Assembly (NCBI GenBank): GCA_030590185.1
Contig: JAUUZB010000228.1
Location: 1-6,689, forward strand
Direction: 5' to 3'
Source: Deltaproteobacteria bacterium
GTDB taxonomy: Bacteria > Myxococcota > XYA12-FULL-58-9 > JAUUZB01
Length of the DNA: 6,689 nt
In this document: in pieces, positions 1-5,712 of the stretch
Layout of the letters: each line of letters starts with the position of its first letter
Numbering within the stretch: the stretch's first letter is position 1
The notes under the pieces: model-generated
What the model saw: only the letters and a program-made list of their open reading frames with translations
Database searches by the model: none
What the model was told of the DNA's origin: nothing
Program-made: the position numbers and the translations under genes

Positions 1-974
1 ACGCCGACGGCCCCGATACCGACGGCGATGGTCTGTGTGACACCGGCGACCCGGACGATGACAACGACGGCGTCGACGACGGCCTCGACACAGCGCCCCT
101 GGACCCCGGCGCGTGCGGCGATAGCGACGCCGACGGCTGTGAGGACTGTTCGGTGACGGTGGACGGCCTTGGGCCGTTACCCGACAGCACTCCAAACGAC
201 GACGGCCTCGACAGCGATGGCGATGGTCTGTGCGACACCGGCGACCCGGACGATGACAATGACGGCCGCGACGACGATGTCGATCCCGCTACCCTCGACC
301 CGTCCAGCTGCGGCGACTCCGATGGCGACACCTGCGACGACTGCGCGGTGGGCTCCGATGGACTCGGGCCCCTCGTCGACGCCGACCCCGCCGCCGATGG
401 CCCGGACCTCGACGGTGACGGCATCTGCGACGCGGGGGACGCCGACGACGACGGCGACGGTGTCGCCAACCTCGCCGATGACTGCGCCGCCGGGGCCAGC
501 GGCTGGGTCTCAGACTCCGCCTCGGACCTCGACGGTGACGGCTGCCGTGACAGCGACGAAGACAACGACGACGACGGTGACGGTGTCGCGGACGCCGACG
601 ATTGCGCACCCCTGGACCCAACCCTCCAGTTCGCCATCGAGAACGCCGAGGGCGAGGTGGAGTGCGTTGCCGATAGCGACGATGATGACGACGACGGCCT
701 CAGCGACACCGAGGAGGCCGACCTCGGCACGGATCCACGCGACGCCGATTCGGATGACGATGGCTGGGACGACGCCAGCGAGGTCGGAAACGGAACCGAC
801 CCGAACGACCCGAGCGATCCGCTCGACACCTCGATCGCGACCGTCGTGGGCTGCCAATGCTCCTCTGGTTCTGGTTCTGGTTCCGGTTCCGGCTCGGGCG
901 ATCCGGTCACCGGCCTGCTCCTGTTGGTTAGCTGGGGGTTGGTCCTCCGCTCGGCGCGGCGGCGGCGGGGATAA
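1..974 (+). CDS. Asp-rich TSP3-like repeat surface protein, MYXO-CTERM-like tail (5' partial)
   Basis: The frame is open from the left edge (first whole codon at 3) to TAA at 972-974, so the true start lies outside; the GTG at 153 is internal to the repeats. The product is very rich in Asp and Gly, with many DxDGDGxxD-type motifs like thrombospondin type 3 calcium-binding repeats. A 65-residue unit containing GDGLCDTGDPDDDNDG and CGDSD..DxCxDC is repeated in tandem from the edge to about 480. The region 669-830 (DGLSDTEEADLGTDP, DGWDDASEVGNGTDP) is a more usual bacterial TSP3-like segment. The C-terminus has a Gly-Cys-Gln-Cys motif (Cys codons 852 and 858), six Ser-Gly pairs, a hydrophobic stretch (about 906-950) and a final Arg cluster. 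This fits the MYXO-CTERM sorting signal, in which the tail is processed and the protein is held at the cell surface. I infer a calcium-stabilised structural or adhesive role; there is no enzymatic domain in the visible part. Family assignment is fairly sure, function is not. Confidence 0.85.
   Translation, partial: ADGPDTDGDGLCDTGDPDDDNDGVDDGLDTAPLDPGACGDSDADGCEDCSVTVDGLGPLPDSTPNDDGLDSDGDGLCDTGDPDDDNDGRDDDVDPATLDPSSCGDSDGDTCDDCAVGSDGLGPLVDADPAADGPDLDGDGICDAGDADDDGDGVANLADDCAAGASGWVSDSASDLDGDGCRDSDEDNDDDGDGVADADDCAPLDPTLQFAIENAEGEVECVADSDDDDDDGLSDTEEADLGTDPRDADSDDDGWDDASEVGNGTDPNDPSDPLDTSIATVVGCQCSSGSGSGSGSGSGDPVTGLLLLVSWGLVLRSARRRRG
3..476 (+). repeat. 195-bp in-frame tandem repeat (65-residue calcium-binding unit)
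   Basis: Units begin at 3, 198 and 393, exactly 195 bp apart. The first two are complete. The third keeps about the first 84 bp (ADGPDLDGDGICDAGDADDD) and then diverges. Units 1 and 2 are nearly identical in places: 24-71 and 219-266 differ at only 2 of 48 bases, both silent. The array probably continues leftwards beyond the window. Such similarity suggests recent duplication or gene conversion within the gene, so repeat number may vary between strains. Confidence 0.88.
864..899 (+). repeat. Six Ser-Gly pairs encoded by a degenerate hexamer repeat
   Basis: Six consecutive Ser-Gly codon pairs: TCTGGT three times, then TCCGGT, TCCGGC and TCGGGC. They lie between the Cys-x-Cys motif and the hydrophobic segment of the upstream surface protein. 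A hexamer repeat changes length without breaking the frame, so this linker could vary by slippage. The third-position changes towards its 3' end suggest an old or stabilised array. Confidence 0.8.
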
Positions 975-1010
975 CGGCAGCAGTAACGATGCCGAGCGGT
1001 TGATGCTATC

Positions 1011-2858
1011 GTGATGGGGATGCGTTGGCCTCTCACCCTCCTCCTCCCGGTCCTCGCTCCGGTCCCGGTCCTCGCGCAGGGCCTGTGGCGCGGTCCGTTC
1101 CTCAACGACGTCACCAGCGACGCGGTCACCGTGGTCTGGGAGACGCCAACCCTCACCACCGCGACCCTACGCTACGGATTGCTCGACCCGCCTGAGATTG
1201 TCATCGACGTCACCGCCCCGGCCACCCATCACGCGGTTCGCCTCACCGGCCTGTTGGCGTTGACCGGCGGCGCCGGTCAGGAGGTGCGGTACGAGCTCGA
1301 GGTCACCGGGGAGGCGCAGCCGCGGGGGGGCGTGTTCAGCACCGCGGTCGATGGGGGCACGCCCTTCGCCTTCGTCGTCTACGGCGACAACCGCTCGAAC
1401 GCGATTCAACACGAAGCGGTGGTCGCCGCGATCATGTCGGAGCCAACCCCGTTTCGTTTCGTGGTCTCCTCCGGCGACATGGTGAGCGATGGTCAGGTCG
1501 AGGCGGACTGGGATCAGTTCTTCGAGATCGAGGCGCCGCTGCTCGCCGACTATCCGATCTACTCCGCTATCGGCAACCATGAGGTGGATGACGGGCACTG
1601 GGGCGTGACCCGGCGGATCTTTGAGCTGCCGACCGACCAACCTCCCGCCTCGGGCGAAGAGAGCTACTATCAGTTCATCTATGGCAACGCGCAGATCATC
1701 GTCATCAACATCGAGGTCGACGGGCTCTACCGTATTGGTCCCATCGTTTGGGGGCCGCAGGAGGTTTGGCTGCGCGAGGTTCTCAACAACCCAATCGCCG
1801 GCGTGGAGCACCGCTTCCTGATTGTTCATCAGGGACCCTACTCGTCGAAGCCGGGGCGCAGCGGCAACCTCCTGTTGCGCCTGTGGCTCGATGAGCTCCT
1901 CGACGAGGGGGTGACCGCGGTAATCTCCGGCCACGACCACTACGCGGAGCGCGGCTGGGCCGGCAACGGTCTGCCCTACGCCATCCACGGCGGTGGTGGC
2001 GCGCCGCTCTACGACACCCTCGGCCCCCGGGTGACTCCGGACCACACGGTGGTCTACAGCGAGTCGACCCTCGGCTACCTGTTGATCGAGGTCGACGGGC
2101 CGCTCGCGCAGATCTGGACCAAGGGACTCGACGGCGGAGTAGTTGACTACTTCGCCTACGGCGATCCGATCACCCCGGAGTGCACCACAGCGGCGGACTG
2201 CACCGTGCCCCCGGTCTACGCCTGCCCGGGCGGCAGCTTCGAATGTTTGCACCGCGCCTGTGCGTGGGCAAACTGCGAGACCGGTGTGGCCTCCCTGCTC
2301 GCCTGTGTGCCGATCATCGCCGATGACTGCGCGGCGGATCTGGCCGGTAGTTGTGCGGGCACCGCCCGTTGTGTGGGCGACGTGCCCTATGCCTATTGCG
2401 AGTGCCCGGACGCGCCGGTCGGGGACTGCGCCACCACCGCCGACTGCTCGGGCCGACCGCCGCCGGTTCCCGGTTGCGCCGGGACCTACGTCTGCGTCGA
2501 TCTCGCCTGTGAGTTTGTTCCGGATGATGGGATCTGCGCGACCCCTGACCCGGACGGTGGACCCATGGGCGAGGACGGTGGTCCGATCCCAGGCGATCCT
2601 GGGGCGGGAGACGCCGCGTCCGCCGGTGACCCGGCATCGGGTGGAGACGATAGAGGCGTCGCGACAGGCGACCCCACGGTGGCGCTCGGCGATTCCTACC
2701 TAGCCGGCGGCGACGTCGACGTCGACAGCACCCCTGGCGATCGGGATGGGCCGACGGCGGTGCCGGGCGGCTGCGGCTGCAGCGGTGCAGGCGCGCCAGG
2801 CTCGTTTCTCTGGCTACTCCTGCTGGCGTGGCGCCGGTCCCGATCCCCTACTGCTTGA
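1011..2858 (+). CDS. Secreted calcineurin-like metallophosphoesterase with Cys-rich modules and MYXO-CTERM tail
   Basis: 615 residues from GTG 1011; ATG 1014 or ATG 1020 are equally possible starts because only a weak AGCGG (995-999) precedes them. A signal peptide occupies 1-22 with a likely cut after VLA. Residues 24-113 resemble the beta-sandwich N-terminal domain of purple acid phosphatases (GPFLNDVTSDAVTVVWETP). Residues 119-380 hold the phosphoesterase metal motifs: GDN (D126), GDM (D156), GNHE (188-191), VHQGP (H273) and GHDH (307-310). The Tyr of the purple-acid-phosphatase GDxxY motif is Ser here, so it is probably a general secreted phosphomonoesterase or phosphodiesterase; the substrate is unknown. 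Residues 391-509 carry 18 cysteines in three groups of six, then a Gly/Asp-rich linker to about 585. The end has GGCGCSG (C588, C590), a hydrophobic run 599-607 and Arg residues, a good MYXO-CTERM sorting tail. It lies 36 nt after the Asp-rich protein gene and may share its transcript. Confidence 0.92.
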   Translation: MMGMRWPLTLLLPVLAPVPVLAQGLWRGPFLNDVTSDAVTVVWETPTLTTATLRYGLLDPPEIVIDVTAPATHHAVRLTGLLALTGGAGQEVRYELEVTGEAQPRGGVFSTAVDGGTPFAFVVYGDNRSNAIQHEAVVAAIMSEPTPFRFVVSSGDMVSDGQVEADWDQFFEIEAPLLADYPIYSAIGNHEVDDGHWGVTRRIFELPTDQPPASGEESYYQFIYGNAQIIVINIEVDGLYRIGPIVWGPQEVWLREVLNNPIAGVEHRFLIVHQGPYSSKPGRSGNLLLRLWLDELLDEGVTAVISGHDHYAERGWAGNGLPYAIHGGGGAPLYDTLGPRVTPDHTVVYSESTLGYLLIEVDGPLAQIWTKGLDGGVVDYFAYGDPITPECTTAADCTVPPVYACPGGSFECLHRACAWANCETGVASLLACVPIIADDCAADLAGSCAGTARCVGDVPYAYCECPDAPVGDCATTADCSGRPPPVPGCAGTYVCVDLACEFVPDDGICATPDPDGGPMGEDGGPIPGDPGAGDAASAGDPASGGDDRGVATGDPTVALGDSYLAGGDVDVDSTPGDRDGPTAVPGGCGCSGAGAPGSFLWLLLLAWRRSRSPTA

Positions 2859-2943
2859 TCACGAGGTCGAGCTTCTCGACCTTCATGCCCTCGGGCTCGT
2901 GTGGAAAGATAAGGCTGGCCTCGATGAACGATCGGTAGCGGCA
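2848..2943 (-). pseudogene. Possible C-terminal remnant of a lost gene (31 codons)
   Basis: On the minus strand a frame between TGA (2944-2946) and TAG (2848-2850) reads CRYRSFIEASLIFPHEP and then EGMKVEKLDLVIKQ. It looks like natural protein: mixed hydrophobic and charged residues, low Arg/Pro excess, and G or C at the third position in 27 of 31 codons. It lacks a credible start; the only ATG leaves 12 residues. Upstream of the TGA the frame is not protein-like, and the next gene on that strand is already complete. I therefore read it as the tail of a deleted or frameshifted gene. It overlaps the last 11 bases of the phosphoesterase gene on the opposite strand. The family is not recognised, and it could still be a chance frame. 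Confidence 0.35.
2864..2882. terminator. Perfect 8-bp inverted repeat between convergent genes, possible terminator
   Basis: AGGTCGAG (2864-2871) and CTCGACCT (2875-2882) are perfect reverse complements separated by CTT. The hairpin starts 5 nt after the phosphoesterase stop codon and sits between two converging transcription units, a usual place for a bidirectional terminator. Neither side has a clear T-tract, so classic intrinsic termination is not well supported. The same bases also fall inside the putative gene remnant on the minus strand (Val-Glu-Lys-Leu-Asp codons), which could by itself make them palindromic. Confidence 0.3.
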
Positions 2944-2992
2944 TCATGGACCGGGAGGTGCGCCCCGTTCAACCGAGCATCCTGGGTTGGGC

Positions 2993-5236
2993 TCAGCTCA
3001 GCCTGAGCGGCAATCTCCGCTGCCGTTCGCCCGTGGCGGCGAACAGGGCGTTGGCGACCGCCGCCGCGATCGGCGGCACCCCCGCCTCGCCGATGCCGCG
3101 CGGTGACTCTTCGCTCGGCATCAGGTGGACCTCGATGGCCGGCGCGTCGGCAAACGCAATGATCGGAAAGTCGTTGAAGTTCGACTGCTCCACCCGGCCA
3201 CCCGCCAGGGTGATCTCACCCCCGAGGGTCGCGCTGAGTCCGAAGATGAGCCCGCCCGAGATTTGACGTCTGACGTTGCCCGGATTGATCACCCGGCCGC
3301 AGTCGACCGCGCTGACTAGGCGGTGCACCCTGATCTCGTTCCCCACCACCGAGATCTCGGCGACGGTCGGTACCCAGGCTCCTTCATAGTCGGCCAGCGC
3401 CACACCGCGATGGCGGCCGGCCGGCAGCGGCTCACCCCAACCGGCCGCCTTCGCCGCCCGTTCGAGCGCCGCAAGCGGTAGGGGGTTGTCCGCCAGCAGC
3501 TCCCGGCGAAGGTCTAGCGGGTCGCGCCCGGCGGCGATCGCCACTTCATCGAGGAAGCTCTCGACCACGAATGGGTTGGCGGAGTAGCCCACCCCCCGCC
3601 ACATACCGACCGGCACCGGCGGTTGATCCTCGACGTAGTCCAGCCGGAAGTTGGCGATGGCGTAGGGCAACGGCCCGGCGCCCCCCTTGACCCCTAGGCC
3701 GGAGAGCACCGACGGCAACAGGGAGGCTGCGGTGTCACCCATGAGATTGCGCATTCCGCTCGGCATCCAGAAGGGCGCGCCGCCAACCACCAACTGGGGG
3801 ATCAAGGTCGCGATCGGATCCTGACCCACGATCCGGTGGGACCAGCCCACCAACCGGCCGCCGCTGTCGAGGCCGGCGCGCAGGCGGTGTAGGCTGGCGG
3901 GGCGGTAGTCGTCGTGCTGGGTGTCCTCCTCCCGGCTCCAGATCACCTTCACCGGCACACCGAGGCGGTGCGCGAGGGCGACCGCCTCCTTGACCTCCGG
4001 GTTGTTGGAGCGCCGGCCAAAACCGCCGCCGGCGAACGTCGTGGTGACCTCGATGTCGTAGTAGCCAATCCCAGTGATCTTGGCGGCCGTCTCCTGGGTG
4101 CCGTCCTGCCCTTGGGTGCCGGTCCAGATCCGGCAGCGCCCATCCGCCACCTGCGCCACACAGGCCAAGGGTTCCTTGCAAGCATGGGCCTGATACGGCA
4201 CGCGGTACTCGGCCTCCACGGTCTTGGCCGCGGTCGCGATCGCTCCGGCGGCGTCGCCACTGACCTCGAGCTCCTTGGCCTCGGGCGCGTCGAGCAGAGC
4301 GGACCACCGTTGCCACAGGCTGGCGCTCGACAGGCTGTGGTCACCCCGACCATCCCACTCGATGTCGAGGGCCGCCGCGCCCTGGGCGGCCTGCCAATAG
4401 GTCTCGGCCACCACCGCCACGCCGGTGTCGAACTCGATGACCTCTCGGACACCCGCTAACCCCCGAGTCTTCTCCGCGTTGACGCGCGCCGCCCGTTCGC
4501 CGAACACCGGTGGGTGCACCACCGTGGCGGTGAGCATCCCGGGCAACTGAACGTCAATGGCGAACTGCGTCCGCCCCGCGACCTTGTCTTCGATGTCGAG
4601 GCGCGGCACGTCCGTGCCGATCAAACGAAACTCTTTGGGATCCTTGAGCCGCACGTCGCTGGGCACGTCGAGGGCGGCCGCGGCGTCAACCAGGTCACCA
4701 TAGCTCGCCCGCCGGTCGGACGCCGGATGCAGCACCGTGCCCTTTTCGGTTTGGCAACTCTCCGGGGAGACGCCCCAGCTCAGGGCCGCGGCCTGCACCA
4801 GCATGGCACGGGCGGTAGCGCCTGCCTGGCGTAGCGGCTCCCAGGAGCCCGGGGTCGAAGTGCTGCCACCGGTGGCATAGCTGCCCATCATGGGATTTCT
4901 ATAGACCGGCTCCACCGGCGCGATTTCGAAACGTACCCGATTCCAGTCGGCGTCGAGCTCATCCGCCAGGATGGTCGGCAGGCCGGTGGTCACGCCCTGG
5001 CCGAGCTCGGTGTGGTTGACCCGCACCGTGACGTTGCCCGCGCGATCGATGCGCAGCCAGGCGTTCGGGGCGAAGTCCTCCGGCTCATCCTCCCACAGCT
5101 CACGGCCGCGCCGGGCCCGCTCGCCTCCGATGCCGATGTAAAAGCCCAGGGCGAGCCCGCCGCCCCCGAGGGTCGACAGGATCAGGAACCGGCGGCGGGA
5201 TTTATTGACCATCGGTTTGCTCGGCGTCGGCGTCAT
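2993..5236 (-). CDS. IorB-type molybdopterin-binding subunit of a molybdenum hydroxylase, Tat-exported
   Basis: 747 residues, the large catalytic subunit of a xanthine dehydrogenase/aldehyde oxidase superfamily enzyme that hydroxylates a substrate at a molybdenum centre using water. It fits the isoquinoline 1-oxidoreductase beta (IorB) type: N-terminal twin-arginine signal (SRRRFLILS, residues 13-21), an early cofactor segment ELGQGVTTGLPTILADEL (77-94), a hammerhead-like domain (about 217-295), FAGGGFGRRS (401-410), RGVGYSANPFVVESFLDE (547-564) and CGRVINPGNVRRQISGGLIFG (starts at 646). E717 in GIGEAG matches the catalytic base of the family. Length is normal for IorB. No AxA cleavage site follows the hydrophobic stretch, so the signal may stay as a membrane anchor. 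ATG 5236 is preferred over ATG 5212 because GAGGA stands 8 nt before it; this makes a 35-nt overlap with the iron-sulfur subunit gene, suggesting translational coupling. The substrate cannot be predicted. Confidence 0.95.
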   Translation of the reverse strand: MTPTPSKPMVNKSRRRFLILSTLGGGGLALGFYIGIGGERARRGRELWEDEPEDFAPNAWLRIDRAGNVTVRVNHTELGQGVTTGLPTILADELDADWNRVRFEIAPVEPVYRNPMMGSYATGGSTSTPGSWEPLRQAGATARAMLVQAAALSWGVSPESCQTEKGTVLHPASDRRASYGDLVDAAAALDVPSDVRLKDPKEFRLIGTDVPRLDIEDKVAGRTQFAIDVQLPGMLTATVVHPPVFGERAARVNAEKTRGLAGVREVIEFDTGVAVVAETYWQAAQGAAALDIEWDGRGDHSLSSASLWQRWSALLDAPEAKELEVSGDAAGAIATAAKTVEAEYRVPYQAHACKEPLACVAQVADGRCRIWTGTQGQDGTQETAAKITGIGYYDIEVTTTFAGGGFGRRSNNPEVKEAVALAHRLGVPVKVIWSREEDTQHDDYRPASLHRLRAGLDSGGRLVGWSHRIVGQDPIATLIPQLVVGGAPFWMPSGMRNLMGDTAASLLPSVLSGLGVKGGAGPLPYAIANFRLDYVEDQPPVPVGMWRGVGYSANPFVVESFLDEVAIAAGRDPLDLRRELLADNPLPLAALERAAKAAGWGEPLPAGRHRGVALADYEGAWVPTVAEISVVGNEIRVHRLVSAVDCGRVINPGNVRRQISGGLIFGLSATLGGEITLAGGRVEQSNFNDFPIIAFADAPAIEVHLMPSEESPRGIGEAGVPPIAAAVANALFAATGERQRRLPLRLS

Positions 5237-5687
5237 GGTCGCGGTCCTCGGCGGCGCGCTCGCTGGCGCGGCGGATCTCGGGGTAGGTGCCGCAGCGGCA
5301 GAGCACCGAGCTCATGCGCATGGCAACGTCGCCGTCGGTCGGCTGCGGGGTCTCGGTGAGCAGGGCGGTGGCGGTGATGATCTGTCCCGGTTGGCAGTAG
5401 CCGCACTGCGGCACCTGCTCCGCCACCCAGGCGCGCTTAACCCGCTCAGCCACCGCGCCACCCAAGCCCTCGATGGTGACGATCGCGGATCCCACCGCGT
5501 CTTCGAGGCTGACCTGACACGCTGGGGTTGGATCGCCGTCGATCAACACGGTGCAAACGCCGCACTCACCTATGCCACATCCGAACTTGGTGCCCATCAA
5601 ACCCAGGTGATCGCGCAACACCCACAACAGAGGCGTCTCCGGATCCGTTGCGACCTGACGTTCCTCACCGTTGACCGAGAGCTTCAC
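5202..5687 (-). CDS. IorA-type [2Fe-2S] subunit of the molybdenum hydroxylase
   Basis: 161 residues, the electron-transfer subunit paired with the downstream molybdopterin subunit. An N-terminal plant-ferredoxin-like domain has CGIGECGVC plus a later Cys (C37, C42, C45, C57). A C-terminal helical domain has CGYCQPG and CRCGTY (C95, C98, C130, C132). Together these are the complete ligand set for two [2Fe-2S] clusters. The start is GTG 5687, not the in-frame GTG at 5720: a perfect AGGAGG lies 7 nt before 5687, and the product then begins MKLSVNGEE, as is usual for the family. The last 15-20 residues are a polar, Asp-rich tail beyond the usual end of about 150, and their codons hold the start of the next gene. 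There is no signal peptide, so export is presumably by hitch-hiking on the Tat signal of the partner. It begins 25 nt after the stop of the upstream gene, so all three genes are probably one operon. Confidence 0.95.
   Translation of the reverse strand: MKLSVNGEERQVATDPETPLLWVLRDHLGLMGTKFGCGIGECGVCTVLIDGDPTPACQVSLEDAVGSAIVTIEGLGGAVAERVKRAWVAEQVPQCGYCQPGQIITATALLTETPQPTDGDVAMRMSSVLCRCGTYPEIRRASERAAEDRDHDADAEQTDGQ
5245..5249 (-). promoter_or_regulatory. Ribosome binding site of the molybdopterin subunit gene
   Basis: GAGGA on the minus strand, 8 nt before ATG 5236 and inside the end of the iron-sulfur subunit gene. The alternative ATG at 5212 has only a weak GAGC upstream, so this site decides the start. 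Confidence 0.6.
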
Positions 5688-5694
5688 TGTCGCA

Positions 5695-5700
5695 CCTCCT
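5695..5700 (-). promoter_or_regulatory. Strong ribosome binding site of the [2Fe-2S] subunit gene
   Basis: A perfect AGGAGG on the minus strand with a 7-nt spacer to GTG 5685-5687. If the farther GTG at 5720 were used, this sequence would be translated as Arg-Gly-Gly, which makes the shorter form much more likely. It is the strongest ribosome binding site seen in the window. Confidence 0.8.
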
Positions 5701-5712
5701 CGTTCCAGGTCA

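Noticed and set aside
3..476. Possible CRISPR-like array because of regularly spaced similar blocks
   Set aside because: The period is 195 bp, the whole unit is conserved rather than short repeats with unique spacers, and it stays in frame within a protein gene.
169..1014. A second plus-strand frame rich in Thr, Ala, Pro and Met, overlapping the Asp-rich protein gene
   Set aside because: It is the +1 shadow of repeated GAC-GGC-type codons. Its low-complexity composition follows directly from the repeat, whereas the Asp-rich frame gives recognisable calcium-binding motifs and a sorting tail.
1167..2252. A long open frame of 361 codons on the minus strand, opposite the phosphoesterase gene
   Set aside because: It is a mirror of the GC-rich codon pattern of the real gene. 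The plus-strand frame has a signal peptide and all the metal motifs, while this one shows no domain and has a composition typical of antisense frames.
3025..3044. Inverted repeat GTTCGCC/GGCGAAC near the 3' end of the molybdopterin subunit gene
   Set aside because: It lies inside the coding sequence, about 30 bp before the stop codon, in codons for the conserved end of the protein, and no T-tract follows. Chance pairing in GC-rich coding DNA is the simpler explanation.
3914..4459. An open frame of 181 codons on the plus strand, opposite the molybdopterin subunit gene
   Set aside because: The minus-strand gene is continuous, full length and carries the family motifs across this region. The opposite frame shows no recognisable feature and no ribosome binding site.
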